A stretch of DNA of 64,000 nt from assembly GCF_000379765.1 (NCBI RefSeq), contig NZ_KB903436.1, forward strand, positions 664-64,663. The letters are read 5' to 3'. This DNA is from Flexithrix dorotheae DSM 6795 (GTDB lineage Bacteria > Bacteroidota > Bacteroidia > Cytophagales > Flammeovirgaceae). The first letter of the stretch is position 1, and every line of letters starts with the position of its first letter. Shown in pieces: positions 18,187 through 27,699 of this stretch. A model generated the notes under the pieces. That model searched no databases. It saw only the letters and a program-made list of their open reading frames with translations, and was not told where the DNA came from. The position numbers and the translations under genes were made by a program.

Positions 18187-19098
18187 TTGATTAGTACATT
18201 AATTTTATTGGCTTTATTTCTAGCTTCTGCTTGTAATCATACCACTCAAAAAAAAGATGTTCCCCCTACCTCCTATTGCCTTTCTTGTACCGAAGAAATA
18301 GAGGGTATCATTTTTTGTGATGATTTTGAGTCGGACGATCCTTTAAGCAATCGTTATTTTGAATACCATGATGATAACGGGGATTTTGTTAGACTTGATG
18401 GGGTTGGGAGAGATGGCAGTGCTGGTATGAGAGCTATTTGGCAAAAGGGAGAAGTGGATGCCGGTGCCTTGAGAAAATCTTTTGGGAAAACTCCTGGTGA
18501 ATATATCAGTAAACACGCAAGTTTTCCACAACAACAATTTAATGAAATTTATTGGAAATTAGAGGTAAAAAACCAGATCGGATGGGAAGGTGGTGGGGCT
18601 GCTAAACTTACCAGGGTCACCACAATGGTCAATGATGACTGGGCACAAGGAATGATTGGGCATATCTGGAGTGGTGGTCCTGAAAATAATTATCTGGTAT
18701 TGGATCCCGCAAGTGGCATAAGTGAAGGGGGAGAGCTTGTTTCTCAAAAATATAATGACTTCGATCATTTAAGGTGGCTCGGTAATATCACAGGAACAAC
18801 CGATCTTTTTAATGATAGTAATGTAGGAAAATGGTATTGTGTCGTAGGGCATGTAAAATTGAATACCCCAGGTCAGGCAAATGGAGTTTTCGAGTTTTGG
18901 ATAGATGATACCCTTCAGGCAGCACGATATGACCTCAATTGGCATTCTGATTGGAATACGAACCCCGAAAATATGATGATCAATGCCGTATTTTTTGAAA
19001 ACTACTGGAATAGTGGTTCTCCAAAGCAGCAGGAACGCTACTTTGATAATATTTTAGTTTCTACCAATCCAATTACCTGCAATTGCAAGGAAGAATAA
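18187..19098 (+). CDS. Jelly-roll (concanavalin-like) lipoprotein, possible polysaccharide lyase or binding protein
   Basis: About 303 residues with a lipobox (LASAC) and a mostly beta domain. It has paired cysteines near both ends and motifs such as FCDDFES, GWEGGGAAKLTR, GKWYCVVGHVKLN and FEFWIDDTLQAARYD, resembling PL14/PL20 or LamG-like sandwiches. The only in-frame start is TTG at 18187, which lacks a positive N-region. If one A is removed from the five-A run at 18168-18172, the ATG at 18150 joins this frame and gives a better signal peptide starting MLIRICKIKF. A frameshift or assembly error is therefore possible. Function is inferred from fold only. Confidence 0.65.
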   Translation: MISTLILLALFLASACNHTTQKKDVPPTSYCLSCTEEIEGIIFCDDFESDDPLSNRYFEYHDDNGDFVRLDGVGRDGSAGMRAIWQKGEVDAGALRKSFGKTPGEYISKHASFPQQQFNEIYWKLEVKNQIGWEGGGAAKLTRVTTMVNDDWAQGMIGHIWSGGPENNYLVLDPASGISEGGELVSQKYNDFDHLRWLGNITGTTDLFNDSNVGKWYCVVGHVKLNTPGQANGVFEFWIDDTLQAARYDLNWHSDWNTNPENMMINAVFFENYWNSGSPKQQERYFDNILVSTNPITCNCKEE

Positions 19099-19316
19099 CA
19101 GACTAATTTGACTCTCCTAATTCTAAATTACAACATATTGAAAAGAAAATACTAAGGTGATGGTAACTCCTTCAATTCAATGCAAAACTGGGCTTTACTC
19201 CAAATTTCTACTTTCTTTTCCAAAAAGAGTCATATTTTTTTAAAATTTATAAAAGAAAAGGTTTCGAAAATAAAAAAATAATGATATGTTTATATCATGA
19301 ATCAAAACAAAATAAA

Positions 19317-20519
19317 ATGGAAGAAATATATCTAGGTTTCTCCGAAAGGGAATTACAAGAATTTGATGGATTAAATACTGCAAGAGAAATTTGTGGACAA
19401 CCAGATTTATGGCTGAAAACTTTTGAACATTTAAATGAAAACAAAACCCATACTTTAAGCTTTCTTCAAAGGGCTTATTCAAATAAAAACTTACAGATTA
19501 TCCTTACCGGAGCAGGTTCATCTGCATTTATCGGTGATATTTTGGAAGGACTTTTTCAAAAAAATACCAATCATAATGCAAGGGCAGTAGCAACTACTAA
19601 CCTGGTTACGCATCCAGAAAATTACCTCAATAAACATACCCCAACATTAATGGTATCATTTGCGAGGTCGGGTAACAGTCCTGAAAGCCTGGCAACCATA
19701 AGGTTAGCGGATAGCATTTGTGAAAAAATCTACCATATTGTTATCACCTGCAATAAAGATGGGGATATTATCGATGAAATTTCCCCTGAAAACAGTTTAC
19801 TTCTTTTATTACCTCCAAAGGCTAATGACAAGGGATTGGCTATGACAGGCAGTTTTACCTCCATGGTTTTGACTGGTTATCTAATTTCTAAAATTGAGGA
19901 AATAAGCTTCCTTGAGGAACAAATAGAACACCTGGCGGAAAGTGCTCAAAAGGTATTGAATGAATATAGTAAGGTTTTGCTTGATGTGGCAAAAATGGAT
20001 TTTACCAGGGCAATTTTTCTGGGATCAGGTCCTTTATTGGGTTCTGCCAGGGAAGCCCATTTGAAGCTTCAGGAACTTACAAGTGGTATGGTCATCTGTA
20101 AGCATGATTCTTTTCTTGGTTTAAGACATGGGCCCAAAGCAGTTATTGATAACAAATCATTACTCATTTATATGTGCTCGAATGAACCTTACATTGAACA
20201 ATATGAAGCTGATTTTATCCAGGAAATAGACAATGGAGAAAAAGGGATGTGCAGAATTGGAATTGGAGAGCATTTGGCTACCCCCCATCTTTATAATATT
20301 GCAATAGAGCTTGGTCAAAAAAACAGTCCTAAAATTGACCAGGATTTATTACCGATAATCAATGTGCTACCTGCCCAAATGCTTGCATTTTTTAAATCAT
20401 ACTTATTAGGACTTTCACCGGACTCCCCTTCTTTAAATGGTGCCATTTCAAGAGTGGTAAAAGGGGTGAACTTATACCCTTATAAACAAAACAGTTACAA
20501 GGAGGCAACTTCAGAATAA
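19317..20519 (+). CDS. agaS: SIS-domain sugar isomerase/deaminase, AgaS-like
   Basis: About 400 residues with two SIS domains. The first (~45-190) has ILTGAGSSAFIGD and MVSFARSGNSPES, the second (~215-370) has AIFLGSGPLLGSAREAHLKL and LGLRHGPKAVI. This order, and the retained Ser/Thr phosphate loops and RHGP stretch, match AgaS, which converts galactosamine-6-P to tagatose-6-P with release of ammonia. The start at 19317 (MEEIYLG) matches the usual family N-terminus better than the in-frame ATG at 19281. Its product would feed the PfkB kinase and class II aldolase encoded at 3.5-6.4 kb. Confidence 0.82.
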   Translation: MEEIYLGFSERELQEFDGLNTAREICGQPDLWLKTFEHLNENKTHTLSFLQRAYSNKNLQIILTGAGSSAFIGDILEGLFQKNTNHNARAVATTNLVTHPENYLNKHTPTLMVSFARSGNSPESLATIRLADSICEKIYHIVITCNKDGDIIDEISPENSLLLLLPPKANDKGLAMTGSFTSMVLTGYLISKIEEISFLEEQIEHLAESAQKVLNEYSKVLLDVAKMDFTRAIFLGSGPLLGSAREAHLKLQELTSGMVICKHDSFLGLRHGPKAVIDNKSLLIYMCSNEPYIEQYEADFIQEIDNGEKGMCRIGIGEHLATPHLYNIAIELGQKNSPKIDQDLLPIINVLPAQMLAFFKSYLLGLSPDSPSLNGAISRVVKGVNLYPYKQNSYKEATSE

Positions 20520-20586
20520 CCTGATAATCGTATTAATTTTATTTCTTTGGCAATATACTTAAACTGAAACCACAATTATTAAAAGG

Positions 20587-21603
20587 ATGCATTACAACTT
20601 GGAAGACTTCTACACGGTAAAAAAAATTGATGCACATGTTCATATAAATGGTCATTTCACTTCATTTATGAACCAGGCAAGGCGTGACCAATTTTATTTG
20701 TTGAGTATAAATACAGAAGTACCAGGATATCCTGTCTTAGCCAAACAACAATCACATATTCACCAGCTTTCGAAAGACTTTCAGGGTCAAGTGGGCTATT
20801 TAACTTCATTTTCAACAGAGCACCTTCATTCGGACAATTGGGAAGAAAAAGCTTTAGCATACCTCAAAGCTTCTTTTGAACAAAGTGCAGCCGGAATGAA
20901 AGTATGGAAAAATATTGGAATGACCCTCCAGGACAATAATGGGAAATTCATCATGATAGACGACCCATTATTTGACCCAATATTTGATTTTGTGGAAGAC
21001 AATAACATCACAGTCTTAGGACATATAGGGGAGCCCAAAAACTGCTGGCTTCCTTTGGAAGAAATGACTGTCAACAATGACCGAAATTATTATAAGGAAC
21101 ATCCTGAATACCACATGTACCTTCATCCACAATATCCTACTTATGAAGAGTTGATTCAGTCCAGAGATAATTTACTTGTAAAACGCCCCGGGCTAAAATA
21201 CATTGGAGCACATTTGGGTAGTATGGAATGGTGTATAGATGAGGTGGCCAAACGGTTAGAAAAATTTCCAAACATGGCTGTTGATCTCACAGACAGGATA
21301 TGCCACTTACAATATCAGTCCATTACCAATTGGCAAAAAGTATATGATTTTTTCGTCAGATATCAGGACAGGATTATTTATGGAACGGATCTGGAGCCGC
21401 AAACCAACCTGGCTCCTCAGGAAGTGATGAACAGAGCCCATGAAGTCTGGATGATGGATTGGCAATATTTTGCGACTAATGAAACTATGAGTACGCCTGC
21501 TGTTAATGGCTCTTTTGCGGGATTGAATTTACCAAAAGAGGTTATTGACAAAATCTATTATTCGAATGCCAAATCCTGGTACCAACTTAAAATTGACTTT
21601 TAA
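20587..21603 (+). CDS. Cytosolic amidohydrolase-family protein
   Basis: A 338-residue paralog of the lipoprotein at 17072, without signal peptide. The same metal-site motifs are present: DAHVHING (15-22), GHIGEPKNCWLPLEEMT (~147), YIGAHLGSMEWCIDE (~205) and YGTDLEP (~267). It follows agaS by 67 bp and precedes the PIG-L gene by 32 bp, so all three are probably cotranscribed. The parallel pair in two compartments suggests the same bond is hydrolysed before and after uptake (inference). Lactone or amide hydrolysis are both possible. Confidence 0.82.
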   Translation: MHYNLEDFYTVKKIDAHVHINGHFTSFMNQARRDQFYLLSINTEVPGYPVLAKQQSHIHQLSKDFQGQVGYLTSFSTEHLHSDNWEEKALAYLKASFEQSAAGMKVWKNIGMTLQDNNGKFIMIDDPLFDPIFDFVEDNNITVLGHIGEPKNCWLPLEEMTVNNDRNYYKEHPEYHMYLHPQYPTYEELIQSRDNLLVKRPGLKYIGAHLGSMEWCIDEVAKRLEKFPNMAVDLTDRICHLQYQSITNWQKVYDFFVRYQDRIIYGTDLEPQTNLAPQEVMNRAHEVWMMDWQYFATNETMSTPAVNGSFAGLNLPKEVIDKIYYSNAKSWYQLKIDF

Positions 21604-21635
21604 TATTTTATTTGTCCATTTAATTGCTAAAAACC

Positions 21636-22475
21636 ATGAAAAATGTCATTCCGCTTATTTTAAGGAAAACAGCTATTTCTACATCATTTCTTAAGGCGAT
21701 CTTCATATCAGGTTTGTTTTTATTTACCCAGTGCACACCCCAGTCCCAAGCTGTGGAGGAAAAAGTATTAATGGCTGTTTTTGCACATCCTGATGATGAA
21801 ATTTCAGTTGGGCCGTTGCTTGCAAAATACGCCAACGAAGGAGTTAAAGTTTATCTTGTGATTGTTACTGACGGGCGACTGGGTACAGGACGCTCAGGTC
21901 TTCCCTCGGGGGAAGGGCTGGTTGAACTTAGAAAAGAGGAAGCAAAATGTGCTGCCGAAAGATTTGGTATCGAACCACCAATCCATCTTGGTTTTCATGA
22001 TCAATTGGATTTAGACAAGGGCTTTTTTGGGCACACTCCGGTAGCACAGGAGCTTATCCGGAAAATGGATACTCTATTTAGTGAAATACAACCTGATGCA
22101 ATTATTACCTGGGGGCCAGATGGAGGTTCCAATCATGTTGACCACCGGTTGGTAGGGGCTACCGTCACTCATGTTTTTCTAAGCAAAAAAAGGTCAAAAC
22201 AACAATTTTTATATTACTACGGGCAACCTGCTTCTATTTTTAAGGATCAACCGGAACAAATACTCCGAAGCATTGATGATCAGTACCTTACCACCAAAAT
22301 TAATTACAACAAAGAGGATCTTTCAAAAACCTTGGAAGCGCTGTCTTGTTACCAAAGCCAATTTGGTCCTGAGGTGATGGAACAAAAGGCTTTAAAGTTT
22401 AAAAAGTTTAATTACTCAGTCTACTTGAGGCCTTTTATGGCTCCAACTACCTCATCAGAAGATATCTTTCATTAA
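21636..22475 (+). CDS. PIG-L (LmbE-like) deacetylase, probable lipoprotein
   Basis: About 279 residues with an N-terminal hydrophobic segment ending in FLFTQC and a PIG-L zinc deacetylase domain. The zinc motif AHPDDE (50-55), TDGRLGTGR and the distal NHVDHRLVG histidines are intact. The family removes N-acetyl groups from GlcNAc-containing compounds. In this locus it may deacetylate a GalNAc/GlcNAc-derived substrate in the periplasm (inference). ATG at 21636 is chosen over the upstream TTG at 21624, which only adds four residues. Confidence 0.82.
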   Translation: MKNVIPLILRKTAISTSFLKAIFISGLFLFTQCTPQSQAVEEKVLMAVFAHPDDEISVGPLLAKYANEGVKVYLVIVTDGRLGTGRSGLPSGEGLVELRKEEAKCAAERFGIEPPIHLGFHDQLDLDKGFFGHTPVAQELIRKMDTLFSEIQPDAIITWGPDGGSNHVDHRLVGATVTHVFLSKKRSKQQFLYYYGQPASIFKDQPEQILRSIDDQYLTTKINYNKEDLSKTLEALSCYQSQFGPEVMEQKALKFKKFNYSVYLRPFMAPTTSSEDIFH

Positions 22476-22817
22476 AAAGCTTTCCCTTTTCCTTTCACTC
22501 TTTATCCTAAATGCCAATACCGTGATGAACAAGTTCATTTTTCCAACCTGAACTAAGTAGTAGGTTATTGAATTTTCACCAAAAATTAACACAATTTCCT
22601 TTCACCTTACACACTAAAGTAAAACTGCATAAATAATTTAACGAAAATATAACGAAAGGTTATAAAAGACTTGTTATTTATCTTATCTTTCTATAGATTT
22701 ACATATACTGAAATATATTTCATTTTTACTGTTAATAATTTTCAAAAACTTATTAAAAATGTTATGAAACATTTCTAAGTAATTATTCCTTCCCGTATAT
22801 CTCTAATCAAAATTATT
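22476..22817. other. 342-bp regulatory gap upstream of susC
   Basis: AT-rich, no coding potential seen. It contains the operator-like and promoter-like sites listed at 22638-22701 and a leader of about 110 nt before the SusC start. I saw no terminator after the PIG-L gene. Confidence 0.6.
22638..22701 (+). promoter_or_regulatory. Candidate susC promoter with upstream TTTCG operator
   Basis: TTG (22671-22673), 20 bases, then TAGATTTA (22694-22701, one mismatch to TAnnTTTG). Just upstream, the minus strand of 22638-22660 contains CCTTTCGTTATATTTTCGTT, which matches the AgaR-like site between the aldolase and transporter genes and links susC to that regulon. Confidence 0.45.
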
Positions 22818-25800
22818 ATGAAATTTAAAAATTACACTTTTCATGTTTTGCAATGCCTTAAAATACATTTTGGCATTAACTTTTGGATTTTTATTTTAAG
22901 CATTTTTTTACATCAAATGGCTTATGCTCAAAGCAGAATAGTCACTGGTACAGTTACCGCTGATCAGGGTAAGGATCCCTTACCGGGGGTGAATGTATTA
23001 ATAAAAGGTACAGCAACAGGGACTGTAACTGATATAAACGGAAAGTTTTCTATTGATGCTCCACCTGATGGTATTTTGGTGTTTTCATTTATTGGCTACC
23101 AAACCTTGGAGGAAGGGATCATGAACAGGTCTGTAGTGGATATTACTCTGGAGGCAGATGTACAGCAACTTTCGGAAGTTGTAGTAACGGCCTTTGGAAT
23201 CGAAAGGGAAAAAAAGGCAATAGGTTATTCTGCACAGGAAGTTAAAGGGGAAGATCTTTCAATTGCAAGGGAAACTAACGTAATGAATGGACTAAAGGGA
23301 AAGGTAGCTGGTGTACATGTGAACTCATCTTCTGCAGGTGTAGGCGGATCTTCTTTTGTTTCCATAAGAGGTAATAGTTCTTTAAGTGGAAACAACCAGC
23401 CCTTATATGTGGTGGATGGAGTGCCTATTAATAATGATAACCTGGGAGCAGCGGGTATTTGGGGAGGAAGAGATTACGGAGATGGCATTCAAAATATCAA
23501 CCCCGATGACATTGAATCTTTATCTGTTTTAAAAGGGCCTAATGCTGCAGCACTTTACGGTTCTAGAGGATCAAACGGGGTAATCTTAATTACCACCAAA
23601 ACCTCCGCTAAAAAAGGTATTGGTGTTTCGTTTAATTCTAATGCCACTTTTGAAGAACCTAATGTTCTTCCAACCTTTCAGAATAAATATGCAGGTGGCT
23701 ATGATGATGATTTTAGTGCCTGGAATACCCAAACAATTGATGGGGTCGAATATCCGGTTTATCCAGGCTGGTTGCTGGACCAATGGGGGCCAAAAATGGA
23801 AGGTCAACTGGTGGGTATTCAAACATTGCCTGAATTAGGTCTTGTTCCACTTGTAGGACAGCCGGAAGATAACATCAGAAACTTTTACAGAACTGGAAAA
23901 ACCTTTACCAATACACTTGCAGTAACTACAGGGTCTGATAAAATTAACTTCAGGTTATCAGTTTCCAATCTCACAAATGAAGGAATTCTTCCCAATAGTT
24001 CATTTGACAGGAATACCGTGAACATGAATATAGGCGCAAATGTTACTGATAAGCTTAGGGTGGAAGCCAAGGCCAATTATGTAAATCAAAAAGGGAAAAA
24101 CAGACCGGTAATCGGGCAGTCATCAAGTGAATCGGTGGCCCCCAGCTTAAATTTAATGGGCCGTCATGTAGATTTAGACTGGCTCAAAGAATATAAAACC
24201 GAAGATGGAGCTTACCGAAACTGGAAGAATAATTCTCCTACAAACCCTTATTGGATTGTAAACGAATTCCTTACTGAAGATCAAAGGGACAGAGTAATCG
24301 GTTTTGTTTCTGCCAATTATGAATTCACGGATTGGTTGAGTCTTATGGCCAGGGTTGGTAGTGATTTTTACACGGATATCAGGTCAGAAAGGGTGGGACA
24401 AGGCACCCCGGGAAGTGCAAGAAGGGACGGTATTGTTAAAGAAAACATGTATAATGTGAAAGAACTGAATACCGATATCATCCTGACAGCCAAAAAGGAT
24501 TTCTCTGAGAACTTTACAGGATCTCTTAACCTTGGATTAAACAAGTACAATTATAAGCTTGAAAGAGTGGGATATACCGGAACGAAACTGGATATTCCAG
24601 ACCTGTATCAAATCACAAATACATTAAATTTGGTGGCAACTCCAGCTTACATCAGAAAAGAAACACACTCTGTATTTTTCAATGGGCAATTAGGTTATAA
24701 GAACTTTTTATTCCTTGATGTTACAGGTAGAAATGACTGGTCTTCTACCTTGGGAGTTAATAATTATTCATTCTTTTATCCGTCAAGCAGCCTTAGTTTC
24801 GTATTTACAGATGCCCTGCAGGTTGACTCCAACATCCTAACTTTTGGTAAACTAAGAGTTTCTTATGCAGAAGCAGGTAATGATGCAACTCCCTATCAAA
24901 CCATTACTGGTTATGCCATTTCCCAAAATACTTTTAAGGGTCAAAGATATGCCAGTGTGACCAGTAATGTAAAAAATGCGGATCTCAAAAATGAGCTCAC
25001 CTCTTCATTTGAGGCGGGTACCGACATTCGCTTTTTTAATAATCGCCTAAGTGTGGATTTTACTTATTATAATTCTTCTACCATCAATCAAATTCTCCCT
25101 GCAGAAATTTCAGCTTCAACCGGCTACTCTACTTTATTGGTGAATGCAGGAGAGATAAAAAATGAGGGGATTGAGTTGTTATTGTCAGGAACACCTATTT
25201 CGATGAGTAACACGTTCAAATGGGATTTATCTGTCAATTTCTCTAAAAACAAATCGAAAGTTGTGTCTCTTATTGAGGACATAGATTCTTATACACTAAT
25301 CAGTACAAGTAATGCCAGTATTGAAGCCAGACCTGGTGAATCTTTCGGTAATATTGTGGGGTTCCCTTATAAGAGAAATGAAGAAGGAAGATTCATCATT
25401 ACTGAACTAGGATCCTATCAGCGCGATAACGAAAGGGTTGTATTAGGTAACATTCAGCCAGACTGGTTAGCAGGGATTACCAACACCTTTTCTTTTAAAG
25501 GGTTTAGTTTAAGTGGCTTGCTTGATGTTAGAAAAGGTGGGCAGATTTATTCCTTCAGCAAGTATGACCAGACTGCAAAGGGAACCGGAAAATTTACTGA
25601 AAACAGGGATAATCTTGTTGCTGATGGTGTAGTGGAAAATGAAGATGGCTCCTTTTCCGAGAATACCCAGGTGGTAGCCGCACAAGCCTATTATGCCCAA
25701 AAAGCATGGGGAAATATTGGAGAAGAATTTGTCATGAATGCTGATTATGTCTCTTTGAGAGAAGCCAGCTTCAGTTATAATTTTAACTCTTCCATGTTAT

Positions 25801-25997
25801 CAAAAACTCCTTTTAGAACAGCTCAATTATCCATTGTTGGCAGGAATTTATTATACCTCTACCGCGATCCGCAGGCAAAATTGATGGGGATTAGTCCGGA
25901 AAACGCCTTTGCTCCTACAGCGGCTGCACAAGGCTACGAATTTGCCTCCATTCCTACGACAAGAAGTATTGGATTTAATCTATCGCTTACATTCTAA
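22818..25997 (+). CDS. SusC/RagA-family TonB-dependent outer-membrane transporter
   Basis: 1059 residues with a signal peptide (ends near AYAQS, ~38), a CarboxypepD_reg-like domain (~42-125, GTVTADQG through FIGYQ), a TonB plug (~130-260, with YVVDGVPI and VLKGPNAAALYGSRGSNGVI) and a 22-strand barrel ending in Phe (FNLSLTF). There is no STN domain, so it is a transporter without ECF-sigma signalling. It pairs with the SusD gene 18 bp downstream to import an oligosaccharide, probably that processed by the preceding enzymes. Confidence 0.93.
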   Translation: MKFKNYTFHVLQCLKIHFGINFWIFILSIFLHQMAYAQSRIVTGTVTADQGKDPLPGVNVLIKGTATGTVTDINGKFSIDAPPDGILVFSFIGYQTLEEGIMNRSVVDITLEADVQQLSEVVVTAFGIEREKKAIGYSAQEVKGEDLSIARETNVMNGLKGKVAGVHVNSSSAGVGGSSFVSIRGNSSLSGNNQPLYVVDGVPINNDNLGAAGIWGGRDYGDGIQNINPDDIESLSVLKGPNAAALYGSRGSNGVILITTKTSAKKGIGVSFNSNATFEEPNVLPTFQNKYAGGYDDDFSAWNTQTIDGVEYPVYPGWLLDQWGPKMEGQLVGIQTLPELGLVPLVGQPEDNIRNFYRTGKTFTNTLAVTTGSDKINFRLSVSNLTNEGILPNSSFDRNTVNMNIGANVTDKLRVEAKANYVNQKGKNRPVIGQSSSESVAPSLNLMGRHVDLDWLKEYKTEDGAYRNWKNNSPTNPYWIVNEFLTEDQRDRVIGFVSANYEFTDWLSLMARVGSDFYTDIRSERVGQGTPGSARRDGIVKENMYNVKELNTDIILTAKKDFSENFTGSLNLGLNKYNYKLERVGYTGTKLDIPDLYQITNTLNLVATPAYIRKETHSVFFNGQLGYKNFLFLDVTGRNDWSSTLGVNNYSFFYPSSSLSFVFTDALQVDSNILTFGKLRVSYAEAGNDATPYQTITGYAISQNTFKGQRYASVTSNVKNADLKNELTSSFEAGTDIRFFNNRLSVDFTYYNSSTINQILPAEISASTGYSTLLVNAGEIKNEGIELLLSGTPISMSNTFKWDLSVNFSKNKSKVVSLIEDIDSYTLISTSNASIEARPGESFGNIVGFPYKRNEEGRFIITELGSYQRDNERVVLGNIQPDWLAGITNTFSFKGFSLSGLLDVRKGGQIYSFSKYDQTAKGTGKFTENRDNLVADGVVENEDGSFSENTQVVAAQAYYAQKAWGNIGEEFVMNADYVSLREASFSYNFNSSMLSKTPFRTAQLSIVGRNLLYLYRDPQAKLMGISPENAFAPTAAAQGYEFASIPTTRSIGFNLSLTF

Positions 25998-26015
25998 TTT
26001 AAACGCTTAAGGACA

Positions 26016-27521
26016 ATGAAATTTAAAGATATAAAAACAGCTTTTTTGTGGGCACTCCTCATCGCTGTAACTGGTGCATGTACTGATGATTTTGAGGAAA
26101 TTAACACCGACCCAAATCTGGTTACAAAGGATAAAGTAAACCCTGATGCCATCTTAACTTATGTTTTAAAAGAGTCAATTTTTGATATTATTGATTTTGG
26201 CAGAATCGGAGAATATGCTGGTTATGTGAGTAATCCTTCTTCTGGATTTCCTCTTCAAAATGTAATAGGAAGTTTTGATGATTACAGGGCTAAAATCGTA
26301 AATGTTACTGAGCTTGAACGCCTAACGGCTGAGGACCCCACCTTTTCCAATAAAAATGCAATAGCCAAAATCTGGAAAGCATGGTTATTTTACCGAATGA
26401 CCGATAATTTAGGTGATGTCCCTTATACTGAAGCCGCTCTTGCTTTTGAAGAAATTATCACAAAACCTAAGTATGATGAACAAGAATTCATTTACAAGGA
26501 TTTATTGAATACATTAAAAGAGGCTGCTGCACAATTAAGGGATGAAGAAAACCAAAAGTCTTATGGCACTGCAGATATTTTATTTCAGGGAGATATTTAC
26601 GCATGGGAGCGCTTTGCCAATTCCTTACGGTTCAGGTTGGCTATGAGGGTAAGATATGTGGATGCCGGGCTGGCCCAACAACATATCAGTGAGGTAATCA
26701 ACAGCCCTTTAATTGACAGCAATGATCAAAATGCGGAGCTTACTGCTGAGGGTGATGATGCCGTCCTCAATGAAAACAGAGGCCCATTTTATAACTATGT
26801 TGCTAATAATAATGTAAACCCCTTACATCCATCCATGACTGTAAGTGAAAACCTGCTTCAAAGGAATGATCCAAGGCTGAGCATTTATCTCACAGAATCA
26901 GAATTTGCAGGGTACCGATCAAGGCCATTTAATATGGTATCTGAGACACAAAAACCAAGGTATTCAGGAGACAGTATCACCAAAGTAGGCGAAACTTTCT
27001 TGGTATCTGATTATACTTTCAAAGTCTTTACTGCAGCGGAAGTAAAATTCTTAAAGGCAGAAGCTGCTTTAGCAGGGATAATTTCAGGGGATCAGGAAGA
27101 CCTTTTCCAACAGGGGATTCAGGATGCGATGGCGCTTTATAGCGTAAGTCAGGACAGTATTGATGCGTATCTGGCCAGCCCATATGGTTCGCTAAGTGGG
27201 ACTGAGGAGGAACAATTGGAGGAAATTATAGTACAAAAATACCTGGCCAATTATTACCAGACTCACGAAGCCTGGGCCGAATACAGAAGGACAGGTTATC
27301 CAAAAATTTGGATTGGTGATGGACCTTCTGATACAGGAGGGCAATTGCCAAGGCGTCAGATGTACCCACTGGATGAACATGCTAAAAACCTGGACAATAT
27401 GACTACCGCAGCAAAAAGACTGGCAAACGGAGATGATCCAATGAGCAAAGTTTGGTGGGATGCCAAACCCGGGCTTCCTTATGCCCATCCCAAACAGGGT
27501 CAATTTCCTCCGGAAGAATAA
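26016..27521 (+). CDS. SusD/RagB-family glycan-binding lipoprotein
   Basis: 501 residues with a lipobox (VTGACTDDF) followed by FEEINTDPNLVTKD, typical of SusD-like_2 proteins. TPR-like helices in the middle include FYRMTDNLGDVPYTEA and RFANSLRFRLAMRVRY, and the C-terminus has EAWAEYRRTGYP. It is the surface lid of the SusC channel encoded immediately upstream and decides glycan capture. A large terminator follows. Confidence 0.92.
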   Translation: MKFKDIKTAFLWALLIAVTGACTDDFEEINTDPNLVTKDKVNPDAILTYVLKESIFDIIDFGRIGEYAGYVSNPSSGFPLQNVIGSFDDYRAKIVNVTELERLTAEDPTFSNKNAIAKIWKAWLFYRMTDNLGDVPYTEAALAFEEIITKPKYDEQEFIYKDLLNTLKEAAAQLRDEENQKSYGTADILFQGDIYAWERFANSLRFRLAMRVRYVDAGLAQQHISEVINSPLIDSNDQNAELTAEGDDAVLNENRGPFYNYVANNNVNPLHPSMTVSENLLQRNDPRLSIYLTESEFAGYRSRPFNMVSETQKPRYSGDSITKVGETFLVSDYTFKVFTAAEVKFLKAEAALAGIISGDQEDLFQQGIQDAMALYSVSQDSIDAYLASPYGSLSGTEEEQLEEIIVQKYLANYYQTHEAWAEYRRTGYPKIWIGDGPSDTGGQLPRRQMYPLDEHAKNLDNMTTAAKRLANGDDPMSKVWWDAKPGLPYAHPKQGQFPPEE

Positions 27522-27548
27522 TTTCAACACCAGCTATAAATAAAAAGG

Positions 27549-27663
27549 AGCAGGGTTTTGGGTAACCACAAAAAATTATCACAGTTTATAAGCCAACATC
27601 TATGGCTATGGAATAAAAATTTTTCAGAATTTAACCATAGGTGTTGGCCTGCTCTTTTTTTTT
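27549..27663 (+). terminator. Extended terminator of the susCD unit
   Basis: GCCAACATCTATGG (27592-27605) pairs with CCATAGGTGTTGGC (27635-27648; one G-U), and AGCAGG (27549-27554) can pair with CCTGCT. A run of nine T's follows. Confidence 0.8.
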
Positions 27664-27699
27664 CATGAAATTGAAATGAGATAAGGAGGAATATTAATA

